The notes under the pieces: generated by a model
The model's database searches: none
What the model saw: only the letters and a program-made list of their open reading frames with translations
What the model was told of the DNA's origin: nothing
Shown here: positions 26,613-34,409 of the stretch, one piece after another
How the letters are laid out: the number at the start of each line of letters is the position of its first letter
How positions within the stretch are numbered: the stretch's first letter is position 1
Source of the DNA: Psychrobacter sp. bablab_jr014
GTDB lineage: Bacteria; Pseudomonadota; Gammaproteobacteria; Pseudomonadales; Moraxellaceae
Assembly (NCBI RefSeq): GCF_016464015.1
Contig: NZ_JACDXT010000022.1
Span: 1 to 46,915, forward strand
Direction of reading: 5' to 3'
Length of the DNA stretch: 46,915 nucleotides
Program-made: the position numbers and the translations under genes

Positions 26613-27048
26613 AAGTGGTGGTATCCTCAAAGCCAAAATTTAAAAACAAAAAAGCGCTTACTGTCAGCATTATTGCATCAACAATGTCAATAAAAGCGGC
26701 TGGATGTCTTATTGGATATCGTACTGATATCACTTTTTACTTTTTATAAACAGCCACTGATTCATAGCAACACGCACGCTTTGGTATGGTGCATTCATTA
26801 TTGGTTGTATAATGATAAGTACTCTTATAGGTAACACAGTTATTAAGCAAACCCCAGAAAACAGTTCAATCCACCACAATAAATTAACGCTAATTACATA
26901 AAACTTACCTGTAAATAAAAAAGACAACTTGTTAGCTAGTTAAGAGCGCTCATTGTATTGGTTTGGATAATTGCTTAGAATTTGCGCTTTTGTATCGACA
27001 AAGCCACCGCCAGTTATCGCTATACTGAAATATTATTAGGAGACTCTT
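26613..27048. other. AT-rich divergent intergenic region (BCCT / 27049 gene)
   Basis: No gene is supported in these 436 bases. A double GATATC (26715-26720 and 26726-26731, five bases apart) forms a dyad about 100 bases upstream of the transporter start and could be an operator. TATACT at 27021-27026 is a likely -10 for the gene at 27049. Confidence 0.4.
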
Positions 27049-27279
27049 ATGACTACCGAAAAGGCCCCTGTAAACAAACGCCAAATCGTCAATCGCTTTT
27101 TAGCACGCTTAATGAAAGATGATCCGCAAATGTATTACGCCAGTACCTCTGAGGTGGCGCGTCAGCTGTATGTGATGATTAAAGAGCACAACAATCGCCT
27201 AAGTGTCGAAGAGCAAGCCATCGTGCGCGGGATTACTAACGAAGAAATTGAGTCATTGCTAGGGTTTAAACAGCGTTAA
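27049..27279 (+). CDS. Small conserved-looking protein, unknown function
   Basis: A 76-residue, soluble, mainly helical protein with no signal or membrane segment. It starts MTTEKAPVNKRQIVNRFLAR and has EVARQLYVMIKEHNNRLSVE near the middle. AGGAG is 7 bases before the ATG and a -10-like TATACT lies about 25 bases upstream, so expression is credible. I do not recognise a family. An independent transcript is suggested by the hairpin terminator about 115 bases behind it. Confidence 0.65.
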   Translation: MTTEKAPVNKRQIVNRFLARLMKDDPQMYYASTSEVARQLYVMIKEHNNRLSVEEQAIVRGITNEEIESLLGFKQR

Positions 27280-27393
27280 GGTATGAGGATATGCTGGTAG
27301 ATGGTACGAATGACCATTTCACGCCGTAGTCTCTCTTGATTGTTTTGGCCTTTGTTATTTTAGGCTCATAGATATTTTTTATGGTATTTGGCT

Positions 27394-27430
27394 GCTGATA
27401 AATACATGCTCTATTTATCAGCATTTTTTT
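27394..27430 (+). terminator. Rho-independent terminator
   Basis: GCTGATAAATA (27394-27404) is perfectly complementary to 27412-27422, followed by a seven-base T-run. It ends transcripts coming from 27049. Confidence 0.85.
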
Positions 27431-27452
27431 GTCTGTTATCCACCTTATTTGC

Positions 27453-27467
27453 AAGACGACTGGTCTA
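27453..27467. promoter_or_regulatory. NemR-box-like operator upstream of the TetR regulator
   Basis: AAGACGACTGGTCTA shares the 14-mer AGACGACTGGTCTA with 28510-28523 and has dyad ends AGAC/GTCT. The E. coli NemR box has the form TAGACC-n4-GGTCTA, to which this is close. It is expected to bind the adjacent TetR protein and give autoregulation. A weak -10-like CTATAA follows about 8 bases later. Confidence 0.7.
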
Positions 27468-27707
27468 GTGGTAAACTATAAGTCATTGATTTATGAAAAA
27501 TATGAATATCTTCTCTTTAATATCGCCTGTGCCTATGTGTTGCTGCACTATGCGCGATTCTATACAATGACTTGCCTTTATTTTCGTCTTTTTTGCTATG
27601 ACCGTATAAAGTGTTATCCATTATTTCATTTTTCGCATTTGCACATCGTTTCGCATTTACGCATCATTTAACACTGTTATTCACCCTTCTAGGAGCTGCT
27701 GATTATC

Positions 27708-28310
27708 ATGCCCACGCCAACCCCCACGCCCGCGTCAGATACCAAAGCGCATCTATTGGCTGTTGCGACGCAATTGGTTGCCCAAAAAGGCTTTACTGCG
27801 GTGGGCATTAAGCAGATTCTCGATACCGCAGGCGTGCCTAAAGGGTCGTTTTATCATTATTTTGCTTCAAAAGAAGCCTTTGGCGAAGCCATCATCGCAG
27901 GCTATTTCACCCGCTATCAACAGCGTTTGGCAACGCTTACAGTAGCGGAAGACAACGCGCAGGCACGTATCTACCGCTATTTTCAGAGTTGGTACGACAC
28001 GCAGCAAAATGGCTGCGATGATGAAAAATGCCTTGTGGTAAAGCTCTCTGCCGAAGTTGCCGACATCTCCGAACCGATGCGCGAAGCACTTAATGCGGGT
28101 TATCAGTGCATCATTGCATGGCTTGCGCAACAAATTAAAGCAGGCTGGGCTGAAGGTTCTATTCCTAATGAGGGGCAACTGTCCGCTGAAAGTTTGGCCA
28201 AGCGTTGGTATTTTGCCTGGCTTGGCGCAAGTTTGGTCGCCAAAATCAGCCATACCAATACGCCACTGGCCGAAGTATGGCAAATGACGACGGTGCAGCT
28301 TGGCCGTTAG
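27708..28310 (+). CDS. TetR-family regulator, NemR-like
   Basis: A 200-residue repressor. The DNA-binding helix-turn-helix is FTAVGIKQILDTAGVPKGSF followed by YHYFASKEAFGEAI (about residues 29-62). The ligand domain has KCLVVKLSAEVADISEPMR, which closely follows E. coli NemR. Cys108 corresponds to the NemR redox-sensing Cys106 and Lys179 in LVAKIS to Lys175, the pair reported to form a reversible bond on hypohalous-acid stress. The second NemR cysteine position is Ala118 here. It lies upstream of the detoxification genes and its own promoter region carries the same dyad as theirs. Family identity is firm; the inducer is inferred. Confidence 0.9.
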   Translation: MPTPTPTPASDTKAHLLAVATQLVAQKGFTAVGIKQILDTAGVPKGSFYHYFASKEAFGEAIIAGYFTRYQQRLATLTVAEDNAQARIYRYFQSWYDTQQNGCDDEKCLVVKLSAEVADISEPMREALNAGYQCIIAWLAQQIKAGWAEGSIPNEGQLSAESLAKRWYFAWLGASLVAKISHTNTPLAEVWQMTTVQLGR

Positions 28311-28334
28311 TTTTTTATTGATATCGGCCTTTTT
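28302..28334 (+). terminator. Weak terminator overlapping the regulator's 3' end
   Basis: GGCCG (28302-28306) can pair with CGGCC (28325-28329) across an AT-rich loop, followed by TTTTT. The stem is short, so read-through into the dehydrogenase is possible. Confidence 0.4.
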
Positions 28335-28508
28335 GTCACAAACGCTCTTTTTGTAAAACGCCTACTCATTATTACACCATCTATCACGCGCTATTGGCCA
28401 TATATTATTGAATGCTCGGCGTGTCATACGATGCTTGTTGCTTCTTGATTAGACACTATAAAACATAACATAAGCGTTATTGCTGTAGGATTGTTTTGTA
28501 ACCATCTC

Positions 28509-28536
28509 TAGACGACTGGTCTAATTGCTGTACAAT
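28509..28536 (+). promoter_or_regulatory. Operator and promoter of the electrophile-detoxification genes
   Basis: The dyad TAGACGACTGGTCTA (28509-28523) is followed 7 bases later by a -10-like TACAAT (28531-28536). The dyad overlaps where the -35 should be, so a bound repressor would block RNA polymerase. The start codon of the dehydrogenase is about 60 bases downstream. Confidence 0.75.
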
Positions 28537-28594
28537 ACGCGCCATACGCATTCAATAACGTGTTTATTTTTATCTATAAAAACTAGGAAATCTT

Positions 28595-29794
28595 ATGAAT
28601 AACTTTCAATATTACAATCCTGTACGCATCGTCTTTGGTGATGACCAAGTCAGCCAGCTCGACAGCTTAGTACCCAAAAATGCGCGCGTACTGATTACTT
28701 ATGGTGGCGGCTCAGCACAGCGTACGGGCACATTAGACGAAGTCAAAAATGCTTTAGCACAAAGCGGCGCACGCACGGTATTTGAGTTTGGCGGTATCGA
28801 AGCCAATCCTGAATTTACCACCTTGTTAAAAGCTGCAGATAGCGTCGTTGAAAATGACATCGACTTCTTATTGGCTGTCGGCGGTGGCTCAGTGCTTGAC
28901 GGTACAAAATTTATTGCGCTCATCTCACATATGACCGAAGATGATGGCACGGTCTCACGTGAGCGCGCTTGGGAAGCACTTCTCAGCTATTGTAAATCAG
29001 TCGATACGGCGATTGATTTGGGGACCGTATTGACCATCCCTGCGACAGGTTCAGAGATGAACTCAGGCGGCGTGATTAACTACAGTGAACGCCAAGCCAA
29101 GCTGCCTTTTGGCAACCCATTGGTGTATCCAAAGTTTTCTATTCTTGACCCTAAAAAGACCTTGACGCTGCCAGAGCGCCAAGTGATGAATGGCGTGGCA
29201 GATGCCTTTGTCCACGTTATGGAGCAATACTTGACCTACCCTGTCAATGCTAAAGTGCAAGACGCTTTTGCAGAAAGTCTGCTGAAAATTTTGATTGATG
29301 AAGGGTTGGTGGTTAAAGAAAACCCAGACAATCTAGAGACGCGTAAAAACATCATGTGGACAGCGACTATGGCGCTTAATGGCTTGATTGGTACAGGCGT
29401 ACCGCAAGACTGGACAACGCACATGATTGGTCATGAGCTGACTTCACTACACGGTATCGACCACGCGCGTACCTTGACTATCGTCTTACCCTCAGTCATG
29501 CGCGAGCTAAAGGACAGTAAAAAAGACAAACTGCTGCGATACGCACGTAATGTCTGGAACATTACTGACGACACATTGAGTGATGATGAGGTAATTGAAA
29601 CGGCAATTGTTTATACAGAACAGTTCTTTGTCAGCCTCGGCTTACCTGTTAATCTTGCGGATGTAGCACTCGATGCCAGCGCTATTGACCCAATCATTGA
29701 GCAGCTAGAAGCGCACCATATGACCCAACTTGGTGAGCATGACAGTAATGACTTGGACGTATCACGCCGCATCCTACAACGTGCTGCCGCATAA
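28595..29794 (+). CDS. yqhD: Iron-containing alcohol dehydrogenase, YqhD-type aldehyde reductase
   Basis: A 399-residue cytosolic NADPH-dependent reductase that turns short-chain and toxic aldehydes into alcohols. The cofactor site is AVGGGSVLDGTKF (about residues 92-104). Metal ligands are expected in NGVADAFVHVMEQ (Asp, His) and in MIGHELTSLHGIDHART (two His). The opening NFQYYNPVRIVFGD is typical of the YqhD/butanol-dehydrogenase branch. AGGAAAT lies just before the ATG. It is the first gene after the dyad operator; 48 bases separate it from the next gene. Confidence 0.92.
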   Translation: MNNFQYYNPVRIVFGDDQVSQLDSLVPKNARVLITYGGGSAQRTGTLDEVKNALAQSGARTVFEFGGIEANPEFTTLLKAADSVVENDIDFLLAVGGGSVLDGTKFIALISHMTEDDGTVSRERAWEALLSYCKSVDTAIDLGTVLTIPATGSEMNSGGVINYSERQAKLPFGNPLVYPKFSILDPKKTLTLPERQVMNGVADAFVHVMEQYLTYPVNAKVQDAFAESLLKILIDEGLVVKENPDNLETRKNIMWTATMALNGLIGTGVPQDWTTHMIGHELTSLHGIDHARTLTIVLPSVMRELKDSKKDKLLRYARNVWNITDDTLSDDEVIETAIVYTEQFFVSLGLPVNLADVALDASAIDPIIEQLEAHHMTQLGEHDSNDLDVSRRILQRAAA

Positions 29795-29842
29795 CAGTCA
29801 CTGGAACGACTAACAATAAAGACAACGACAAGGAAAATAACG

Positions 29843-30892
29843 ATGAGCTTTGCAAAAGAACAAACCGACACTATTAATCGTCAGATTAAACTTGCCAGCC
29901 GTCCGCATGGCGAGCCAACTGATGAGAACTTTGAGCTGACGACCAGCGATATTCCAACGCCAAAAGCAGGCGAAATGCTACTGCGCACACTGTATCTGTC
30001 CCTTGACCCGTATATGCGCGGACGTATGAGCGCCGCAAAGAGCTATGCAGACCCATTAAATATCGGCGATGTCATGATCGCAGGCACCGTCGCGCAAGTG
30101 GTCGAGTCTGATGTTGAAGGCTTTAGCGCAGGCGATATCGTGGTATCGCAATCAGGCTGGCAAGACTATAGCGTGAGCACAGGCGAAGGCGTGCACAAGC
30201 TTGATAATGACATGAAGCATCCTTCTTATGGTTTGGGTGTGCTCGGTATGCCTGGTTTTACAGGCTACATGGGCTTGACCGATATCGGTAAGCCAAAAGC
30301 GGGCGAAACCTTGGTCGTCGCGGCAGCTACAGGCCCTGTAGGCGCAACTGTCGGTCAAGTGGGTAAGCGCCTTGGTCTACACGTCGTTGGCGTGGCAGGT
30401 GGCGCAGAAAAATGTGCCTATGCCGTTGATGAGCTGGGTTTTGATGCCTGTATTGACCATTACGCCGATGACTTTGCCGAGCAGCTTGAGAACGCTTGCC
30501 CCAATGGCATTGACATCTATTATGAAAATGTCGGCGGCAAAGTGTTTGATGCGGTATTGCCACTACTCAATGCGCATGCACGCATTCCTGTCTGCGGCTT
30601 GGTATCACAGTATAACGCCACAGAAACCCCTGATGGCAAAGACCGCTTAAGTCTATTGATGGGTACTATTTTAAAACAGCGCTTAACCGTCAAAGGCTTC
30701 ATCATCTTTGAAGAATACGGCGAACATTTCCCTGAGTTCTTAAAAACCATGGGCGAATGGGTCGAAGCAGGCGATATTAAAACCCTTGAGCATATGGTCG
30801 ATGGTTTGGGCAATGCGCCCAGCGCCTTTGTCGATATGTTAAATGGACAAAACTTCGGTAAAACGGTTATCAAAGTTGCGGACGCGCGTTAA
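29843..30892 (+). CDS. NADP-dependent enone reductase (CurA / PTGR-type MDR protein)
   Basis: A 349-residue zinc-free medium-chain reductase. RTLYLSLDPYMRGRMS near residue 52 is the hallmark of the CurA/prostaglandin-reductase/YncB group, which reduces alpha,beta-unsaturated ketones and aldehydes. The NADP site is AAATGPVGATVGQVGKRLG (about residues 155-173). It has CGLVSQYNATE and the final FGKTVIKV as usual. It follows the dehydrogenase by 48 bases with AAGGAAAATAACG as ribosome site, so it should be cotranscribed and share the NemR-like control. Confidence 0.92.
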   Translation: MSFAKEQTDTINRQIKLASRPHGEPTDENFELTTSDIPTPKAGEMLLRTLYLSLDPYMRGRMSAAKSYADPLNIGDVMIAGTVAQVVESDVEGFSAGDIVVSQSGWQDYSVSTGEGVHKLDNDMKHPSYGLGVLGMPGFTGYMGLTDIGKPKAGETLVVAAATGPVGATVGQVGKRLGLHVVGVAGGAEKCAYAVDELGFDACIDHYADDFAEQLENACPNGIDIYYENVGGKVFDAVLPLLNAHARIPVCGLVSQYNATETPDGKDRLSLLMGTILKQRLTVKGFIIFEEYGEHFPEFLKTMGEWVEAGDIKTLEHMVDGLGNAPSAFVDMLNGQNFGKTVIKVADAR

Positions 30893-30921
30893 TCATTTAG
30901 CGTAAATGGGCAGTCACGGAT

Positions 30922-30945
30922 AAGTGTTAATCGATAACACTTTTG
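30922..30945 (+). terminator. Possible weak terminator or operator dyad
   Basis: AAGTGTTA (30922-30929) pairs with TAACACTT (30935-30942), followed by TT only. It lies 30 bases after the reductase stop, so the downstream genes may be partly insulated. Confidence 0.35.
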
Positions 30946-31063
30946 CTATATATCGCCCAAAAAAATACGCTACTGTAAATAAGCGAATCAAAGCGCGTTT
31001 TTTACTTTTAATCGCTTTGTGCGGCTATCGCATTTTAAGCAACCACAACACGAATAAATAAGG

Positions 31064-31744
31064 ATGATTATGAATATTTTAGTGGTATTAACCTCACACG
31101 ATAAGCTTGGCGACACAGGCAAAAAAACAGGCTTTTGGCTCGAAGAATTTGCTGCGCCGTATTACACCTTTTTGGATGCTGGCGCGAACATTACCCTCGC
31201 CTCTCCTGCTGGCGGACAGCCGCCACTTGACCCAAAAAGCGACGATGAAGACGCACAGACAGACGCGACCAAACGCTTTAAACAAGATAATGACGCCCAA
31301 GCCCGCCTTGCCAGCACGAAAAAATTAAGCGATGTCAATCAGCAAAATTTTGACGCCGTATTCTATCCAGGCGGTCACGGTCCCCTATGGGACTTGGCAA
31401 GCAGCAATGACTCTATCTCTTTGATTGAAAGTTTTGTAAATGCCGATAAGCCTGTTGCCTTTGTCTGTCACTCGCCTGCGGTATTAAAAGACGTCAAAGT
31501 CGACGGCGAATATTTTGTTAAAGGCAAAAAATTGACAGGCTTTAGTAACAGCGAAGAAGAAGGCGTTGGCCTTACTGACGTTGTACCGTTCTTATTAGAA
31601 GACGTGCTACAAGACAATGGCGCAAACTATGTCAAAGGGGACGACTGGCAGTCATACGTGGTCGAAGACGGCTTACTTATCACAGGCCAAAACCCAGCCT
31701 CATCAGAAGCCACCGCCGAGCATCTTTTAGCGCGCTTTAAATAA
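31064..31744 (+). CDS. DJ-1/PfpI-family protein of the Hsp31/glyoxalase III type
   Basis: A 226-residue cytosolic DJ-1 superfamily protein. The nucleophile elbow is KPVAFVCHSPAVL (Cys followed by His) and the conserved Glu is in KTGFWLEEFAAPYY. LASPAGGQPPLDPKS and FYPGGHGPLWDL are typical of the class I glutamine-amidotransferase-like Hsp31 branch. Members can remove methylglyoxal as cofactor-free glyoxalase III; the same activity is expected but not proven here. The 171-base gap from the upstream reductase and the small hairpin there leave it open whether it has its own promoter. AAGGATGATT precedes the ATG. Confidence 0.9.
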   Translation: MIMNILVVLTSHDKLGDTGKKTGFWLEEFAAPYYTFLDAGANITLASPAGGQPPLDPKSDDEDAQTDATKRFKQDNDAQARLASTKKLSDVNQQNFDAVFYPGGHGPLWDLASSNDSISLIESFVNADKPVAFVCHSPAVLKDVKVDGEYFVKGKKLTGFSNSEEEGVGLTDVVPFLLEDVLQDNGANYVKGDDWQSYVVEDGLLITGQNPASSEATAEHLLARFK

Positions 31745-31784
31745 TACTGGCGGATGTCCGCATCAACGTTAAGGATAAATTATT

Positions 31785-32420
31785 GTGATACGTTTGCATC
31801 ATTTGAATCAATCGCGCTCACTGCGTATCTTATGGCTCCTAGAAGAGCTGGGACAGCCTTATGAGGTGGTCAGTTATCAGCGCGATGCCAAGACACACCT
31901 TGCTCCTGATCGCTTAAAACAAGTCCATCCGCTCGGTAAGTCACCTGTGATTGAGCTGGATGGACAAGTGATTGCAGAGTCGGGCGCCATTACAGAACTG
32001 TTAATTGAGCGTTTTGCACCTGAGCGTTTACGTCCTGCGCCTGACAGCGCGGCGTATGCCGATTATCTGTCGTGGATTCATTTTGCTGAAAGCTCTTTGA
32101 TGCTGCCTTTATTGCTCGATATGTTTACGCAAAAAATGGGCGCGAATGACAATGAAACCTTAAATCGTTATATTGCCGCGGAAAAGCATAAGGTGCTCAG
32201 CTATTTAGATGATGCCGTCACTGATAAATTGTATATCGTTAATAATCAGTTAAGCGGCGCGGACATCATGCTGTCTTTTGATTTGATTATGCTTGCTAAA
32301 GACAAAGCGCTTGAGCAATATCCTAACGTTAAACAATACGCGCTACAGCTGGCCAAGCTTGACAGCTATCAGCGCACCATGCGTCTTGAGGCCAATTATG
32401 ACGACAGCCGCTCTCAATAA
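31785..32420 (+). CDS. Glutathione S-transferase
   Basis: A 211-residue cytosolic transferase that conjugates glutathione to electrophiles. The thioredoxin-like N-domain begins with LHHLNQSRSLRILWLLEELG, where the Ser in SRS is the likely glutathione-activating residue. The cis-Pro is in GKSPVIELDG and the glutathione-binding Glu-Ser in IAESGAI. The helical C-domain has LSGADIMLSFDL. It starts with GTG, 40 bases behind the DJ-1 gene and after AAGGA, so these two are very likely one transcript. A strong terminator follows about 100 bases downstream. Confidence 0.92.
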   Translation: MIRLHHLNQSRSLRILWLLEELGQPYEVVSYQRDAKTHLAPDRLKQVHPLGKSPVIELDGQVIAESGAITELLIERFAPERLRPAPDSAAYADYLSWIHFAESSLMLPLLLDMFTQKMGANDNETLNRYIAAEKHKVLSYLDDAVTDKLYIVNNQLSGADIMLSFDLIMLAKDKALEQYPNVKQYALQLAKLDSYQRTMRLEANYDDSRSQ

Positions 32421-32521
32421 GTCAGTGCGCTTAATAAGCTATAGGTTTACTGGCTCTAATAACGGGCGGCACATGACCACTTAGTCTGGCCTTTACGCAT
32501 TACCCGTTTATCACTTATGTT

Positions 32522-32550
32522 AAAATAGCCCAAGCCTATCTTGGGCTTTT
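32522..32550 (+). terminator. Rho-independent terminator after the GST gene
   Basis: AGCCCAAG (32527-32534) pairs with CTTGGGCT (32540-32547) around a five-base loop, followed by TTT. It separates the detoxification enzymes from the efflux genes. Confidence 0.8.
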
Positions 32551-32618
32551 GCTGTTTTGGTACGTTGCTGCCTGTCTTACCCGCTGTTCTTCTTTGCCTT
32601 TGTAGGTTGCCGTATTTC

Positions 32619-34310
32619 ATGACTCAAGAATATCAATTTAAACCGCATGAACAGCCGTTTATGGTCGGTTCCCCTGCCAATCCTGACCATCCCGTTCCGC
32701 GCAAAATCTTTTATTTGCTCATTGGGCTGTTCGTTGGCCTGACCGCCAGCTTTCAGAACGGCTTGCTCGTTGCCAATCTTGCGCAGATTCAAGGCACGCT
32801 GAACCTAACGCCGATGGAAGGCGGCTGGATATCGGTGGCGTACAATATTACCAATGCCTGTATTACGGTGCTTTTGTATAAAATACGCCAGCAGTTTGGT
32901 ATTGCGCCTTTTAGCAAGCTGACCTTGTTTGTCTTGTTACTGGCAACCAGTATGCAGTGGATTATCAGTACTGATGTGTTGAGCAGTTCAATCAATACGT
33001 TGCTAAATCCCTACTACCTAGAGATTATCACTCGGGCAATGAGTGGCATGGTCGCCAGTGCCATGACCATTTTATCGGTGTTTTATTGCTTGCAAGGGAT
33101 GCCGACCGCCAAGCGTATTAGTGGCCTAATTTTGGGCTTTGGTGTGGTGCAATTTGGTATTCCGCTATCGCGCATTATCTCGCCCTATTTGGCAGCAGGC
33201 GGTCAGTTAGAGAGTCTGTTTTTATTCGAGTTTGGGCTGGCATTGATCTGTTTTGGTCTTATTAACTTACTGCAACTGCCCCCAGGCAATGTACAGCAAG
33301 TCTTTGAAAAGCTCGATATTGTCAGCTTTGGCTTATTTGGTAGCGGGCTTGCCGCCTTGTCTGTCTTTCTGGTACAAGGACGCGTACTGTGGTGGAGTAC
33401 GCCGTGGCTTGGTTATCCGCTACTCATCGCGATACTCGCTATCAGCACCGCCTTATGGATTGAAACGCACCGCAAAAACCCGATGCTCCAAGTCCGCTGG
33501 ATGCGCAGTCGCAATATCATTGCCTTTATGATAACGGGTGCGTTGATGCGGATTTTATTGTCTGAACAGACGGTGGGCGCGGCGGGTCTCTTGGCACAGC
33601 TCGGTTATGGCAATGATCAGCTGGTGACCTTTTATGCGGTGATCTTGCTTGCCAGTATTTGTGCTTTGATTGCCAGCTTTTGGCTTACCAATGCGATGGA
33701 CTTACGCCGCCCTGTGATTTTTTCCGCGCTATTGATTGCGATTGGGGCGTGGATGGACACAGGCGTATCCGTAGATTCTGCGCCCTATATGTTTTATGTC
33801 AGTCAGTTTTTGATTGCTTTTGCGGCAGTGTACTTTATGGGCCCTATGGTATTTGAAGGGATGCTGCGTGCGATTGCCAATGGCCCTGCCTACATTATTA
33901 GTTTTTCGGTGATTTTTAGTATTTCACAAACCATTGGCGGTTTGGCTGGAGCGGCGGGTATTCAGGCCTTTACCGCCATTCGCACACAGACGCACTATAG
34001 TGATATGGTCAATTCGCTCAATTTTGGCAATCCTGCTTTAGTACAGCAACTGCAAGCTGCGAGCGCGCAACTGGGCAGTCAGATGACCGACAGCGCGATG
34101 GTGACCAGCAGTGCCGCACAGCAAGTGTTTGCCCAGATTCAGCGCCAAGCGGTCGTCGCAGCATATAATGACTTATTCTTTATTATGGGCAGCTTGGCCA
34201 GCCTGACGGTGGTGATATTGTCTTTAAACTATTTGTATTATCGCTACCATAAACGCAACCCATTAGAAAAAGAGCTGGCAACGCTCGCTAAAATGCGCGA
34301 AAACCGCTAG
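32619..34310 (+). CDS. DHA2-type MFS drug efflux transporter (EmrB-like)
   Basis: A 563-residue inner-membrane drug:proton antiporter of the DHA2 (14-helix) group. The first helix follows a hydrophilic N-terminus; the EmrB-style segment GGWISVAYNITNACITVLLY (about residues 70-89) is clear. A long periplasmic-type loop near residue 480 carries many Gln/Ala. The 5' extension to 32541 has no ribosome site and crosses the GST terminator, so ATG 32619 (MTQEYQFKPHEQPF) is chosen. It precedes the HlyD-type adaptor; the outer-membrane TolC partner is not in the window. Confidence 0.88.
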   Translation: MTQEYQFKPHEQPFMVGSPANPDHPVPRKIFYLLIGLFVGLTASFQNGLLVANLAQIQGTLNLTPMEGGWISVAYNITNACITVLLYKIRQQFGIAPFSKLTLFVLLLATSMQWIISTDVLSSSINTLLNPYYLEIITRAMSGMVASAMTILSVFYCLQGMPTAKRISGLILGFGVVQFGIPLSRIISPYLAAGGQLESLFLFEFGLALICFGLINLLQLPPGNVQQVFEKLDIVSFGLFGSGLAALSVFLVQGRVLWWSTPWLGYPLLIAILAISTALWIETHRKNPMLQVRWMRSRNIIAFMITGALMRILLSEQTVGAAGLLAQLGYGNDQLVTFYAVILLASICALIASFWLTNAMDLRRPVIFSALLIAIGAWMDTGVSVDSAPYMFYVSQFLIAFAAVYFMGPMVFEGMLRAIANGPAYIISFSVIFSISQTIGGLAGAAGIQAFTAIRTQTHYSDMVNSLNFGNPALVQQLQAASAQLGSQMTDSAMVTSSAAQQVFAQIQRQAVVAAYNDLFFIMGSLASLTVVILSLNYLYYRYHKRNPLEKELATLAKMRENR

Positions 34311-34409
34311 TGCTGTGAGTGCGTCATCGACCTTATTTGCCGATGATTCGCGACAATCACACAGCCTTAGCGCCTTATACTTTTTACTTATGACCTTTAG
34401 GAGTGCGCC

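Larger units (their letters stand above)
27280..27707. other. Intergenic region with terminator and operator-like dyad
   Basis: No gene is supported in these 428 bases. They hold a strong terminator for the upstream gene (27394-27430), the NemR-like dyad (27453-27467), and then an AT-rich leader of about 220 bases before the regulator's ATG. Confidence 0.6.

Noticed and set aside
26730..26927. Minus-strand open frame of 65 codons in the AT-rich gap upstream of the BCCT gene
   Set aside because: No ribosome site or conserved motif; composition is what AT-rich non-coding DNA gives.
27429..27671. Plus-strand open frame of 80 codons upstream of the regulator
   Set aside because: It runs from the terminator T-run across the operator, is rich in Tyr, His and Cys, and resembles no protein.
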